A stretch of DNA of 64,000 nucleotides, taken from NCBI RefSeq assembly GCF_004353985.1, contig NZ_SMOA01000006.1, forward strand, positions 1 through 64,000, read 5' to 3'. Origin of the DNA: Paracraurococcus ruber. Its GTDB lineage: Bacteria > Pseudomonadota > Alphaproteobacteria > Acetobacterales > Acetobacteraceae. This document shows positions 15,965 to 25,007 of the stretch, in pieces; the stretch's first letter is position 1, and the number at the start of each line of letters is the position of its first letter. The notes below the pieces were generated by a model. The model was not told the origin of the DNA and did not search any database. It saw nothing but the letters and a program-made list of their open reading frames with translations. A program made the translations under genes and the position numbers.

Positions 15965-16981
15965 TTACAGCGTATGCGCCGGGGCCAGGGCGCAGGAATG
16001 CGCCGGATCGCCGCTTTCCACCTGCAAGGTGCTGTGGCCGATGCCGAAGCGGGATCGCAGCGCGCCGCAGAGGCCGGCAAGGAAGGCGTCGTCAGCCCCG
16101 CCCGGGCGGACCAGATGGGCGGTCAGCGCCGTCTCGGTGGTGGACAGGGCCCAGATGTGCAGATCATGCACCTCCTGCACGCCGGGCTGGGCGGCGAGGA
16201 ATTCCTGCACCGCCGCCGGGTCGATGCCGCGCGGGACGGCGTCCATGGCCAGGTCCACGCTTTCCCGCAGCAGGCCCCAGGTGCCCAGCAGGATGACGCC
16301 GGCGATGACCAGGCCGAGCACCGGGTCCACCCAGAGCCAGCCGGTGGCGCCGATCAGCAGCGCGCCCAGCACCACGCCGGCGGAAACGCCGGCATCGGCG
16401 AGCAGGTGCAGATAGGCGCCGCGGCGGTTCAGGTCGGCCTCCCGCCCCCGGGCGAAGAACAGGGCGGTACCGCCGTTCACGACGATGCCGGCGGCGGCGA
16501 CCCAGAGCATGAGCCCGGTCTCGACCGGCGCCGGCTCGATCAGCCGCCGGATGGATTCGAGCGCGATGGCGCCGACCGCGACCAGCAGCAGCATGGCATT
16601 GGCCAGCGCCGCCAGGATGGTCCCGCGGTGCCAGCCATAGGTCCGGCGGCCGGTGGGCAGGCGGCGGGTCAGCCGGGCGGCGATCCAGGCGAGCACCAGG
16701 CCGAGCACGTCGGACAGGTTGTGGCCGGCATCGGCCAGCAGGGCGAGCGAGCCGCCAAGCAGCCCCGCCGCCACCTCCAGCACCACGAAGCCGAGGTTGA
16801 GGCCGATGGCGGGGACGAAGCCGCGCTCCCCCGGCATCGGGCCGTGGTGGTGGCCGCCCGGGCCATGGTCGTGGCCCGAATGGTCATGGCCGTGGTCGTG
16901 ATGGCCGCTGCCCGGGCCGTCATGGTCGTGGGCATGGCGATGCGGGTGCGGCGCGCCGTGGCGGTGGGGTTGCTCGCTCAT
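15965..16981 (-). CDS. cation diffusion facilitator, zinc/cobalt/cadmium exporter
   Basis: A 338-residue CDF antiporter of the CzcD/ZitB type in the inner membrane. The first ~50 residues are a His/Asp/Gly-rich metal-binding tail. Six TM helices follow, with the metal site in TM2 ([11 protein letters not shown]: Asp84, His87, Asp91) and in TM5 ([11 protein letters not shown]). The C-terminal cytosolic domain is ferredoxin-like ([20 protein letters not shown]). The HxxxD arrangement in TM5 and the His-rich tail favour Zn(II). A DUF1348 gene lies 13 bases upstream in the same direction. No metal-responsive regulator is adjacent. Confidence 0.93.
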   Translation of the reverse strand: MSEQPHRHGAPHPHRHAHDHDGPGSGHHDHGHDHSGHDHGPGGHHHGPMPGERGFVPAIGLNLGFVVLEVAAGLLGGSLALLADAGHNLSDVLGLVLAWIAARLTRRLPTGRRTYGWHRGTILAALANAMLLLVAVGAIALESIRRLIEPAPVETGLMLWVAAAGIVVNGGTALFFARGREADLNRRGAYLHLLADAGVSAGVVLGALLIGATGWLWVDPVLGLVIAGVILLGTWGLLRESVDLAMDAVPRGIDPAAVQEFLAAQPGVQEVHDLHIWALSTTETALTAHLVRPGGADDAFLAGLCGALRSRFGIGHSTLQVESGDPAHSCALAPAHTL

Positions 16982-16994
16982 GCGCCGCCGCCGG

Positions 16995-17465
16995 TCACAG
17001 CCCCAGCGCGGTCAGGCCCGGGTGGTCGGCCGGCCGCGGCCCGGGCGCCGGCCAGCGGAACAGCCGGTCCGCCTCGGCGATCGGGACATCGTTGATGCTG
17101 GCATGGCGCTCGGCCATCAGCCCGTTCGCGTCGAACTGCCAATTCTCGTTCCCGTGGCTGCGGAACCAGTGCCCGCTGTCGTCGTGCCATTCATAGACGA
17201 AGCGGACCGCGATCCGGTTGCCTTCCCAGGCCCAGACCTCCTTGATCAGCCGGTACTCCAGCTCCCGCGCCCATTTGCGGCGGAGGAAGGCGGCGATGGC
17301 GGCGCGGCCGGCGAAGAACTCGGCGCGGTTCCGCCAGCGGCTGTCCTCGGTATAGGCCAGGGCCACGCGGTCCGGGTCGCGGCTGTTCCAGGCATCCTCG
17401 GCGGCGCGTGCCTTCTGCGCCGCGGTCTCGGCAGTGAAGGGGGGCAGGGGTGGGCGGCTGCTCAT
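16995..17465 (-). CDS. DUF1348 NTF2-like protein
   Basis: A 156-residue soluble protein with an NTF2-like alpha/beta barrel of the DUF1348 (SnoaL-related) family. The sequence has [20 protein letters not shown], then [32 protein letters not shown] and the family end [14 protein letters not shown]. The family is abundant in proteobacteria and its reaction is unknown; some related barrels bind or isomerise small molecules. It precedes the CDF gene by 13 bases on the same strand, so they probably share a transcript, but no functional link is evident. Confidence 0.85.
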   Translation of the reverse strand: MSSRPPLPPFTAETAAQKARAAEDAWNSRDPDRVALAYTEDSRWRNRAEFFAGRAAIAAFLRRKWARELEYRLIKEVWAWEGNRIAVRFVYEWHDDSGHWFRSHGNENWQFDANGLMAERHASINDVPIAEADRLFRWPAPGPRPADHPGLTALGL

Positions 17466-17576
17466 GGCCAGGGCTCCGGACGGGCTGACTCGGGCGGGGA
17501 CGCCCCGTGCCGTGCCTGGCCCGCCGCGATCCGCTTCCGCCGTGGATTCGGCGCGGCACGGCGGCCGGTTGCAACG

Positions 17577-17607
17577 AAAAAGGCCCCGGGGAAGGGTCCC
17601 CGGGGCC
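17577..17607 (-). terminator. rho-independent terminator of the Bax-inhibitor-1 gene
   Basis: On the minus strand a perfect 11-bp stem (GGCCCCGGGGA / TCCCCGGGGCC) with a four-base loop is followed by five T residues. It begins 28 bases after the stop at 17636. This is the clearest intrinsic terminator in the window. Confidence 0.9.
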
Positions 17608-17635
17608 GGATCCGCACTGCCCGATGGGCGTCGGA

Positions 17636-18430
17636 TCAGTTGTCGGACTGCCGCACGCCAACCAGCTGCAGCAGCATCTGGAACAGGTTGATGAAGTTCA
17701 GGTAGAGGCCGAGCGCATCCATCACGGACCGCTTGCCGGCCTCCTCCGTCCCCTCGGCATAGGCGTACTCGATGTAGTCCGCCTTGATCCGCTGGGTGTC
17801 GAACGCCGTCAGGCCGAGGAACACCACCACGCCGATCAGGCTGATGGCGAACTGCAGCGCCGAGCTGGCGAGGAAGATGTTCACGATGCCGGCGATCAGG
17901 ATGCCGATCAGCCCCATCATCATGAAGCTGCCCATCCGCGTCAGATCCGCCTTGGTCGTGTAGCCGTAGAGGCTGACCGAGGCGTACATGGCGGCGCAGA
18001 TGAAGAAGGTGCTGCCGATGCTGGCGCCGGTGTAGCGGAACGCCAGGTTGCTGAGGCTGGCGCCCATGCAGACGCAGAAGGCCCAGAACAGGGCCTGCGC
18101 CGTGGTCTTGCTCAGCTTGTTGTAGCCGAAGCTGAGGACCAGCATGAAGGCCAGCGGCGACAGCGAGACGACCCAGAACAGGATCGTCGGCTGCATGACG
18201 ATGCGGCCGGACGGGGTACGGGCGGCGCTGTAGAACAGCTCCTGCAGCGCGGGCACGGTGACGACCGCCAGCGCGACGATGCCGGTCAGCAGCAGCCCCG
18301 AGGCCATCCAGTTGTAGACCCGGAGCATATACGCCCGGAGCCCGGCATCGACGGCGGCCGCGTCGGCCGTCGCGACGCGACCCCAGCCTGGCGCACCCGT
18401 CTGGTATCGATAGTCGGGTTGAAGGGCCAT
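17636..18430 (-). CDS. Bax inhibitor-1/YccA family membrane protein
   Basis: A 264-residue inner-membrane protein with seven hydrophobic segments. Features of the BI-1 (TMBIM) family are [19 protein letters not shown], the middle segment [19 protein letters not shown], and the conserved end [14 protein letters not shown] ... [20 protein letters not shown]. Family members leak Ca2+/H+ or modulate membrane proteases such as FtsH; the exact bacterial role is unsettled. The ATG at 18430 has GGGAGG upstream, whereas longer frames do not. It is monocistronic, with its own promoter (18475-18503) and intrinsic terminator. Confidence 0.93.
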   Translation of the reverse strand: MALQPDYRYQTGAPGWGRVATADAAAVDAGLRAYMLRVYNWMASGLLLTGIVALAVVTVPALQELFYSAARTPSGRIVMQPTILFWVVSLSPLAFMLVLSFGYNKLSKTTAQALFWAFCVCMGASLSNLAFRYTGASIGSTFFICAAMYASVSLYGYTTKADLTRMGSFMMMGLIGILIAGIVNIFLASSALQFAISLIGVVVFLGLTAFDTQRIKADYIEYAYAEGTEEAGKRSVMDALGLYLNFINLFQMLLQLVGVRQSDN

Positions 18431-18474
18431 AGGTGTCTCGAACCTCCCAAAGGGGGTGATCCCCGCGGTGTCCA

Positions 18475-18503
18475 TATTATGGAGGGTTTGTAATCCTGCG
18501 CAA
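18475..18503 (-). promoter_or_regulatory. sigma-70-like promoter of the Bax-inhibitor-1 gene
   Basis: On the minus strand TTGCGC (18503-18498), a 17-base spacer, then ATAATA (18480-18475), 45 bases before the start. The -10 lies within a perfect palindrome TCCATAATATGGA (18483-18471), which could also be an operator. The local AT-richness stands out from the surroundings. Confidence 0.55.
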
Positions 18504-18715
18504 TGGGAATCCGTGCGCCGGATTGCCGTAACCACGCCGGCGGGCGGGGGCCGCCAACAGCCGTGATGTAGTGTGGCGTGGTTGCCGTTTCATGTCACGA
18601 AGGGTGACCAGCGCGCGGACGATCAGCGGCCGCGGGCGGTGCCCATGCCCGGCACGGTCGGCGACCGGCGAATCCCGGCGCGCAAGCCCGCGGCCGGACG
18701 CCGCGGGCCCTGGGC

Positions 18716-21289
18716 TCACTCGTTCCGCAGCAGCGGGCCCGGCCGGGCCCGCAGCGCCAGCGCGGTGCCGACCTGGCCGCAGAGCAGCGTCAGCGCCGCG
18801 CAGCCCAGGATGGTGGCGGCCAGCGTACCCGGCAGCAGCACCCATTCCGCCCGCATGACCAGCGCGACCACCGCCCAGGAGGCCAGGCTGCCCATCACGG
18901 CCGCCAGCGTCCCGGCAACCAGGCCGATCAGGGCATATTCCACCAGCCAGGCGGCCCGGATCTGCGCCCTGGTCGCGCCGACCGTCTTGAGGATGACGGC
19001 GTCCCGCACCCGCTGCCGCTGGCCGGCCGCCACGGCGCCGGCCAGCACCAGGGCGCCGGCCAGCAGGGTCAGGCTGCCGGTGGCGGTCAGGGCGGTGCCG
19101 ACCCGCCCCAGGATGCCCGCCACCGCCTCCAGCGCATCCCGCACCCGGATGCCGGAGCTGTTGGGGAAGGCGTCGGTCAGGGCCCGCAGCACCGCGGCAT
19201 CCTGCGCCGCATCGCCCCGGACGGTGGCGATGTGGGTGTGCGGCGCCGCCTCCAGCAGGCCGGGGGAGGCGATGAGGGTGAAGTTCATGCCCAGCCCCCG
19301 CCAGTCCACCGCGCGCAGGTTGGCGATGCGCAGGTCGATGTCGCGCCCCAGCACGTTCACCGTGATCACGTCGCCGATGCCCACCCCCCAGCCGCGGGCG
19401 ATGGCGGCATCGAAGGACAGCAGCGGGTCGCCGCGGTAGTCGGGCGCCCACCATTGTCCCGCGACCAGCCTCGAACCCTCGGGCGGCGTCGCGGCATAGG
19501 TCAGGCCGCGGTCGCCGCGCAGTGCCCAGGCGGTCTCCTCGGTCACCTGCGCCCGCTCCGCCGGCACTCCTTTCACCGCGACCACCCGGGCACGGAGGCT
19601 CGGGACCCGCTTGACCTCCGTCACCCCCGGCAGGCCGAGCGCCACCTGGTCGAAGCGCTGCGCCTGGTCCGACTGGATGTCGATGAAGAAGAAATTGGGG
19701 GCGCGGCCGGGCATCTCGGCCGCCAATTGCCGGCGCAGATTGCCCTCGATCTGGGCGATGGCGGCCAGGGTGGTCAGGCCGATGCCGAGGGAGACGACCA
19801 GCAGCGCCGCCGGCGCCCCCGGCCGGTGCAGGTTGGCGAGGCCGAGGCGGAGCGCCGGCCGCCGCAGATGCGCCAGCCGCCGGGCAAGGGCCGCCAGCCC
19901 CCAGGCGCCGCCGCGGAACAACAGCAGCGCGGCGATGGCGGCGCCGCAGAAGCCCAGGGCGAAGCGCGGGTCGCCGGAGGTCAGCACGATCAGCCCGATG
20001 AGGGCGAGGGCGGCCAGCGCATTCAGCGCCAGCACGCCCCAGCCGGGCCTGGCGCCGGCCGGCTGCACCGCATCCCGGAACAGCGCGGCGCCGGAGATGC
20101 GGGCGGCACGGCCGAGCGGCCAGAGCGCGAAGGCGAGCGCCGTCAGCAGCCCGTAGAGCGCCGCCAGCGCCAGCGGCGCCGGATAGGGCGCCAGCCGCGG
20201 CGGCACGGGCAGCGAGCCCGACAGGGCCTGCGCCGCCGCCCAGGTCAGCCCATACCCGGCCAGCAGCCCGAGGCCGATGCCGAGGCCGGCCAGCGCCAGC
20301 ACCTGCAGCAGGTAGGTCAGGAAGATGGTGGAGGCCGGGGCGCCCAGGCAGCGCAGCGTGGCGATGGACCGCGCCCGGGCGTCCAGCCAGCCGCGCACCC
20401 CGGTCGCCACGCCGATGCCGCCGACCAGCAGGGCGGTGAGGCCGGCCAGGATCAGGAAGGATGCGGCGCGGTCGAGGAAGCGGTTCACCCCCGGCTCCGC
20501 CTGGTCGGCGGTGCGGATGCGCCAGCCCTCCTGGGCGAAGTCGCGCCGCAGGTCGGCGGCGAAGCGGGCGCGCGGCGTCCCCTCCGGCAGCCGGACCCGC
20601 AGGTCATGGTTCACCAGCGCCCCGGGCTGCAGCAGCCGGGTGCGGTCGAGCATGGCCCGCGTGATCAGGGCGCGCGGGCCGAACAAGGCAGGGGTGGTGG
20701 CCTTGTCCGGTTCCGCCACCACCCGGGCGGCGACGCGGAACTCCGCCTCGCCGATCCGGACCCGGTCGCCGATGGCCAGCCCCAGCCGCTCGATCACCAG
20801 CGGGTCCAGCGCGACGCGCGGCAGGTTCAGCGCCGCCTCCTCGGCCGGGCTGCCCTGCAGGATGGGAACGGCATTCGCCTCCTGCGCCGTCGCCAGCGGC
20901 CCGGGCGGGTCGAGATCGAGCGCGCCATAGAGCGGGTAGGGCCCGTCCACCGCCTTCACCTCCACCAGCATCCGCTCGCCGGAGGGGGCGACCAGCATGG
21001 AGCGGAGGGTGACGACCTCGGAGACGCGGCCGCCGCGGGCCTCGACCAGGGCGCGGGCCTCGGGCGGCATCGGGCGGTTGCCGCTGCGCACCTCCACATC
21101 GCCGCCCAGGATCCGGGCGCCATCGGCGGCCAGCCCTGCCTCGATCGCCGCGCGCAGGGTGCCGACCGCGGCGATGGCGGCGACGCCCAGCGCCAGGCAG
21201 GCAAGGACGATGCGAAGCGAGCGGATGCCGCCGCGCAGCTCCCGCCGTGCCAGGCGGAGGCCGAGGAGAAGCTGGCCGAGGGGGCCCAA
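18716..21289 (-). CDS. FtsX-like ABC transporter permease (YbbP type)
   Basis: About 857 residues with the architecture of YbbP/LolC-like permeases: an N-terminal TM (LRIVLACLALGVAAIAAVGT), a large periplasmic MacB-like domain (ILGGDVEVRSGNRPMP...), a first FtsX block (LILAGLTALLVGGIGVATGV), further TMs, a second periplasmic domain and a final FtsX block (QRQRVRDAVILKTVGATRAQI). Such proteins act mechanically on envelope lipids or proteins with an ATPase partner. None lies beside it, unlike the usual ybbA-ybbP pair. The start is uncertain: no ATG or GTG is near, and TTG at 21289 has an ACGGAG site nine bases upstream. An in-frame TTG at 21406 would overlap the divergent terC start. Confidence 0.85.
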   Translation of the reverse strand: MGPLGQLLLGLRLARRELRGGIRSLRIVLACLALGVAAIAAVGTLRAAIEAGLAADGARILGGDVEVRSGNRPMPPEARALVEARGGRVSEVVTLRSMLVAPSGERMLVEVKAVDGPYPLYGALDLDPPGPLATAQEANAVPILQGSPAEEAALNLPRVALDPLVIERLGLAIGDRVRIGEAEFRVAARVVAEPDKATTPALFGPRALITRAMLDRTRLLQPGALVNHDLRVRLPEGTPRARFAADLRRDFAQEGWRIRTADQAEPGVNRFLDRAASFLILAGLTALLVGGIGVATGVRGWLDARARSIATLRCLGAPASTIFLTYLLQVLALAGLGIGLGLLAGYGLTWAAAQALSGSLPVPPRLAPYPAPLALAALYGLLTALAFALWPLGRAARISGAALFRDAVQPAGARPGWGVLALNALAALALIGLIVLTSGDPRFALGFCGAAIAALLLFRGGAWGLAALARRLAHLRRPALRLGLANLHRPGAPAALLVVSLGIGLTTLAAIAQIEGNLRRQLAAEMPGRAPNFFFIDIQSDQAQRFDQVALGLPGVTEVKRVPSLRARVVAVKGVPAERAQVTEETAWALRGDRGLTYAATPPEGSRLVAGQWWAPDYRGDPLLSFDAAIARGWGVGIGDVITVNVLGRDIDLRIANLRAVDWRGLGMNFTLIASPGLLEAAPHTHIATVRGDAAQDAAVLRALTDAFPNSSGIRVRDALEAVAGILGRVGTALTATGSLTLLAGALVLAGAVAAGQRQRVRDAVILKTVGATRAQIRAAWLVEYALIGLVAGTLAAVMGSLASWAVVALVMRAEWVLLPGTLAATILGCAALTLLCGQVGTALALRARPGPLLRNE

Positions 21290-21347
21290 GGGCGGGAACT
21301 CCGTCAGGACTGCTGTCGCAGTTGGGGCGCCGCGAAGCCGTTCCAAG

Positions 21348-21394
21348 CCCGGCAACGCGCGGCGTTGCGCCGCGTTACGCGGCGGAAAGCCGGG
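21348..21394 (+). promoter_or_regulatory. structured leader just before the TerC gene
   Basis: CCCGGC (21348-21353) pairs with GCCGGG (21389-21394), enclosing 35 bases rich in GCG/CGC words that can form inner hairpins such as GCGGCG-TTG-CGCCGC. It ends 11 bases before the ATG, where a ribosome site would be expected. It could modulate translation. I could not match it to the yybP-ykoY manganese riboswitch that precedes some terC-family genes. Confidence 0.35.
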
Positions 21395-21405
21395 ACATAG
21401 TTGCA

Positions 21406-22218
21406 ATGGACGCCGAACTCGCCGTCGCCCTCTTCGCCCTGATCGGGATGGAGGTGGTGCTGGGCATCGACAACCTGGTCTTCATCGCGATCCTGTCGAA
21501 CCGACTGCCGGAGCACCAGCGGGTGAGCGCGCGACGCATCGGCCTCGGCCTGGCGGTGCTGATGCGCTTCGCCATGCTGGCCGGCACCACCTGGCTGCTG
21601 ACCCTGACCCGGCCGCTGTTCACGGTCGCGGGCATGGAGATCTCCGGCAAGGACCTGATCCTGCTGGCGGGCGGGCTGTTCCTGATCGGCAAGGCGGTGA
21701 TGGAGATCCACCACCGGGTGGACCCCGAGAGCCAGGCCGACACCCAGGCCGCGAATGCCGCGACGGCGCTGTTCTGGCCCAGCGTCTTCCAGATCCTGCT
21801 GCTCGACATGGTCTTCTCGGTGGACAGCATCCTGGCGGCGGTGGCGCTGACCCGGGAATTCTGGGTGATCGCCACGGCCATCGTCGTCTCCGTCCTGGCC
21901 ATGCTGCTGTCCATGGATGCCCTGTCCCGCTTCATGGAGCGCAACCCCACCGTGGTGATGCTGGCCCTTGCCTTCCTGGTGATGATCGGGATGGTGCTGG
22001 TGGCGGAAGGGCTGGGCTTCCATGTCCCGAAGGGCTTCGTCTATGTCGCCATGGCCTTCGCCGCGGCGGTGGAGGGGCTGAACCTGCTGGCCAAGCGGGC
22101 CGGCCGCCGGCGCCGCGCGGCGGCCCAGGCCGCCGGGGCGGATGCCGCCTCCCGCCCGGCCGGCGCCAGCATGGTCCAGCCGGGCGCGACCCAGGCCGGG
22201 GCGCCGCAGCAGGGCTGA
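21406..22218 (+). CDS. TerC-family integral membrane protein
   Basis: A 270-residue inner-membrane protein with about seven TM helices. Family signatures are the acidic motif MEVVLGIDNLVFIAIL near the N-terminus and LLDMVFSVDSILAAVALT in the middle, whose aspartates probably coordinate metal. Recent work on the family (TerC, Alx, MeeF) points to Mn2+ export, possibly supplying exoenzymes. The cytosolic tail after the last helix is arginine- and alanine-rich. It starts divergently from the FtsX-type permease. No tellurite-resistance genes are adjacent, so the tellurium label should not be taken literally. Confidence 0.92.
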   Translation: MDAELAVALFALIGMEVVLGIDNLVFIAILSNRLPEHQRVSARRIGLGLAVLMRFAMLAGTTWLLTLTRPLFTVAGMEISGKDLILLAGGLFLIGKAVMEIHHRVDPESQADTQAANAATALFWPSVFQILLLDMVFSVDSILAAVALTREFWVIATAIVVSVLAMLLSMDALSRFMERNPTVVMLALAFLVMIGMVLVAEGLGFHVPKGFVYVAMAFAAAVEGLNLLAKRAGRRRRAAAQAAGADAASRPAGASMVQPGATQAGAPQQG

Positions 22219-22484
22219 GCGGCGGCCCAAGCGGCGGTCCGGCGGGGGCCCTGCTGACCTTCCTCCGTGCCGGGCCTTGGCCGCGGGCGGCGTAGGGGAC
22301 GGACCAGCAGCGTCCTTGGCCGCCGACCTGACCGGCGGGCTGCGGCGACAGGCGCCGCCCACCCCGGGACCGGCTGCCGCGACATGCGCCCGCGGCCGGG
22401 CGTCGCCCGGCCCCGGCCTTTCCCCACGGGCGCATAGCCTCCCCGGGGCCGGTGGCGGCCCGCGTCGCGTCGGGGCAGGCCGCG

Positions 22485-23300
22485 CTACCCCACCCGCGGC
22501 AGCATCTTCCCCTTGGCCGGCGCCGCCCGGAACAGCGCCGCCCGCAGGCCGGGCGGCAGCGCGCCGGCCAGCCGCGCCGCCAGATAGACCGGTAGCGGAT
22601 AGGCGATCCGCAGCCGCCCGGCGGCGATCCCGTCCAGGCTGCGCCGCGCCGCCGCCTCCGGCTCCATCAGCAGCGGCATCGGGAAGGCATTCGCCGCCGT
22701 CATCGGCGTGCGGATATAGCCGGGGCAGACCGCGTGCAGCCGGATGCCCCGCTGCCGTTCGGTGGCGTCCAGCGCCTCCGCCCAGCGCTGCACCGCCGAC
22801 TTGCTGGCGCAATAGGCCGGCGCCCCCGGCACCGCGACGAAGGCGGCGATGGAAGCGAGGACGGCGATGCGCCCGCGCACCCCGTCCGGGCCGGGCTCCT
22901 GCCCGGCCATGGCGGCGATGGCGGGCAGGGCGGTGTTCAGCACCCCCGTCACATTGGTCTCGAAGATGGCACGGGCCTGGTCGGCGGGTTCCGTGCTGCC
23001 GCCGGTGCCGGCCGAGACGCCGGCATTGGCGATGACCAGGTCGAGCCGCCCCGCCCCGCCGATCCAGCCCGCCATCGCCGCCTGGTCCCGTACATCGACG
23101 GCGCGCGGGTGCGCCTCGGCCCCCGCTTCGGCGCAGGCGGCGGCGGTTTCCGCCAGCCGCCCGGCATCCCGGCCGCCCAGATGCAGCGTCACCCTCGGCG
23201 CGGCGCAGGCCAGGGCCAGGGCACGCCCGATGCCGGAGGAGGCGCCGGTGACCAGCACATGCCGCCAGGGATAGCGCCCGGCCCTCACCATCGCTTGCAT
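22485..23300 (-). CDS. short-chain dehydrogenase/reductase
   Basis: A 271-residue classical SDR with TGASSGIG (18-25), GGRD after the second strand (basic residue, NADP(H) likely), NAGVS, and the catalytic Y-C-A-S-K. The segment VCPGYIRTPMT and the C-terminal PLPVYLAARLAGALP resemble short-chain reductases acting on lipid or polyol substrates. The start is ATG at 23300; an alternative ATG nine bases in is possible. It is divergent from yicC with only 31 bases between. The 266 bp downstream, convergent with terC, hold no gene. The substrate is unknown. Confidence 0.88.
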   Translation of the reverse strand: MQAMVRAGRYPWRHVLVTGASSGIGRALALACAAPRVTLHLGGRDAGRLAETAAACAEAGAEAHPRAVDVRDQAAMAGWIGGAGRLDLVIANAGVSAGTGGSTEPADQARAIFETNVTGVLNTALPAIAAMAGQEPGPDGVRGRIAVLASIAAFVAVPGAPAYCASKSAVQRWAEALDATERQRGIRLHAVCPGYIRTPMTAANAFPMPLLMEPEAAARRSLDGIAAGRLRIAYPLPVYLAARLAGALPPGLRAALFRAAPAKGKMLPRVG

Positions 23301-23331
23301 CCGGCCCCCTTCGGCGGGACAAACCGCCCCG

Positions 23332-24231
23332 ATGGGCACCCTTATGAGCATGACCGGCTTCGCGCGCGAGAGCGGCACGCTGCCGGACGGCACCGCCTTC
23401 GCCTGGGAACTCCGCAGCGTGAACGGCCGCGGCCTGGACTTGCGGCTGCGGCTGCCGAATGGCCAGGACGCGCTGGAACCCGCGCTGCGGGACGCGACGG
23501 CGAAGCGCCTGAAGCGCGGCAACGTCTCCGCCAACCTGACCCTGGCGCGGGCGGAGCGGCCGAGGCTGGCGGCGGACCCGGCGGCGCTGGACCAGGCACT
23601 GGCCCTGGCGCTGGACCTGGCCAAGCGCATCCCCGGCGCCGCGCCGCCGCGGCCGGAGGCGCTGCTGGCCCTGCCCGGCGTGCTGCGGGCCGAGCAGGCG
23701 GAGCCGGACGAGGCGCAGGAGGCGGCGAAGCGCACCGCGCTGGCCGCCGCCTATGACCAGGCGCTGGCCGGCCTGGCCGCCGCCCGCGCGGCCGAGGGCG
23801 CCAGGCTGCAGGCCATCCTGGCATCCCTGCTGGAGGAGATCGCCGCCCTGCGGGACGCCGCCGCCACGGAGGCCGCCGGCCAGCCGGAGGCGCAGCGCAG
23901 CCGCCTGCTGGACCAGCTTTCGGCCCTGCTGGGGGAGGCCGGTCCGGCCCGCATCCCGCCCGAGCGCCTGGCGCAGGAGGTGGCGCTGCTGGCGCAGAAA
24001 TCCGACGTGCGGGAAGAGCTGGACAGGCTTTCGGCACATATCGAGGCTGCCCGCGCCCTGCTCGCGGCCGGGGAGGGTGCCGGCCGCAAGCTGGACTTCT
24101 TGGTGCAGGAATTCGTTCGGGAGGCGAACACGCTCTGCTCGAAGTCGGCCTCCGTCCCGCTGACGCGGATCGGGCTGGACCTGAAGGCGGCCATCGAGCG
24201 GCTGCGGGAGCAGGCGGCCAATGTCGAGTGA
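23332..24231 (+). CDS. yicC: YicC/YloC-family endoribonuclease
   Basis: A 299-residue protein with the YicC N-terminal signature SMTGFAR and NGRGLDLRLRLP, and the C-terminal DUF1732 domain (RIPPERLAQEVALLAQKSDV, then GRKLDFLVQEFVREANTLCSKS). The family has been shown to have endoribonuclease activity and to influence small-RNA turnover in E. coli. Start choice lies between ATG 23332 and ATG 23344; the latter begins directly with MSMTGFAR, and neither has a strong ribosome site. It overlaps the following gmk gene by 11 bases, the widely conserved yicC-gmk pairing, so the two are cotranscribed. Confidence 0.92.
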   Translation: MGTLMSMTGFARESGTLPDGTAFAWELRSVNGRGLDLRLRLPNGQDALEPALRDATAKRLKRGNVSANLTLARAERPRLAADPAALDQALALALDLAKRIPGAAPPRPEALLALPGVLRAEQAEPDEAQEAAKRTALAAAYDQALAGLAAARAAEGARLQAILASLLEEIAALRDAAATEAAGQPEAQRSRLLDQLSALLGEAGPARIPPERLAQEVALLAQKSDVREELDRLSAHIEAARALLAAGEGAGRKLDFLVQEFVREANTLCSKSASVPLTRIGLDLKAAIERLREQAANVE

Positions 24232-24895
24232 CGGGCCGGGAGGCCGGAGCGTGAGCCGGACGGTGTCCCCTGTCGCCACCCGGCGAGGCATCTGCCTCGT
24301 CCTCGCCTCCGCGCCGGGCGGCGGCAAGACCAGCGTCTCCCGCGCCCTGCTGGAGAGCGAGCCGGCGCTGTCCCTGTCGGTCAGCGCCACCACCCGGGCG
24401 CCACGGCCCGGGGAGCAGGAGGGGGTGCACTATTTCTTCCGCACGCCCGGCGAGTTCGCCGAGGGCGTCGCCGCCGGGGAGTTCCTGGAACATGCCAGCT
24501 TCCTCGGCCGCAGCTACGGCACCCCGCGGGCGCCCGTGGAACAGGCCCTGGCCGAGGGGCGGGATGTGCTGTTCGACATCGAATGGCAGGGCCACCGGCA
24601 GCTCAAGGCGGCGATGCCGCAGGACGTCGTCGGCATCTTCCTGCTGCCGCCGAGCCTGACGGAGCTGGAACGCCGGCTGCGCGGCCGCGGCCAGGATGCG
24701 GAGGAGGAGATCGCCCGCCGCATGGTCGCCGCGCGGACCGAGATGGAGCACTGGCACGAATTCGACCATGTGCTGGTGAACGAGGAGTTCGCCGCGACCG
24801 TCGCCGCGGTGCGCGCCGTGCTGCACGCCGCCCGCACCCACCGCACCCGGCAGCCCTGGCTGGAAGGCTTCGTCGCCGGCCTGCTGCGGGGCTGA
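24221..24895 (+). CDS. gmk: guanylate kinase
   Basis: A 224-residue enzyme phosphorylating GMP to GDP with ATP, essential for GTP, DNA and (p)ppGpp supply. The P-loop is SAPGGGKTS (Lys36). GMP-binding elements are SATTRAPRPGEQEGVHYFF and FLEHASFLGRSYGTP, followed by DVLFDIEWQGHRQLK and the lid RGRGQDAEEEIARRM. The P-loop differs from the usual SPSGAGKTT/SAPSGAGKSS: the Ser before the Gly is Pro and the spacing of the Pro is shifted, though total length is unchanged. The ATG at 24221 lies inside the end of yicC. About 20 extra N-terminal residues precede the core; a GTG at 24251 would trim ten of them. Confidence 0.95.
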   Translation: MSSDGPGGRSVSRTVSPVATRRGICLVLASAPGGGKTSVSRALLESEPALSLSVSATTRAPRPGEQEGVHYFFRTPGEFAEGVAAGEFLEHASFLGRSYGTPRAPVEQALAEGRDVLFDIEWQGHRQLKAAMPQDVVGIFLLPPSLTELERRLRGRGQDAEEEIARRMVAARTEMEHWHEFDHVLVNEEFAATVAAVRAVLHAARTHRTRQPWLEGFVAGLLRG

Positions 24896-24969
24896 GGCCG
24901 GGCCGGCAGGTCGGTCGTCCGAACCGGGGGGCTAGCCCGACCGCAAGGCGCATCCTAGCATCCGTGCAA

Positions 24970-24983
24970 GCCCCCGCGGGGGC
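24970..24983. repeat. GCCCCCGCGGGGGC perfect palindrome
   Basis: A 14-base perfect palindrome flanked by CCGTG and ACGGG, in the 112-bp gap between gmk and the molybdenum hydroxylase genes, 24 bases before the latter's first ATG. It could end the yicC-gmk transcript or be an operator for the following operon. Confidence 0.4.
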
Positions 24984-25007
24984 ACGGGAACGATCTGGGA
25001 ATCAGCC

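Noticed and set aside
19232-21400. A 722-codon frame antisense to the FtsX-type permease
   Set aside because: Repetitive Gln/Arg/Gly composition, no domain; a mirror of the permease codon bias.
21290-21405. yybP-ykoY manganese riboswitch before terC
   Set aside because: Only generic GC stems are visible; I could not find the conserved loop sequences of that class.
24305-24345. Apparent one-residue deletion in the guanylate kinase P-loop
   Set aside because: Realigned from the catalytic Lys back to the preceding strand, the residue count equals that of canonical Gmk; it is a substitution pattern, not a deletion.
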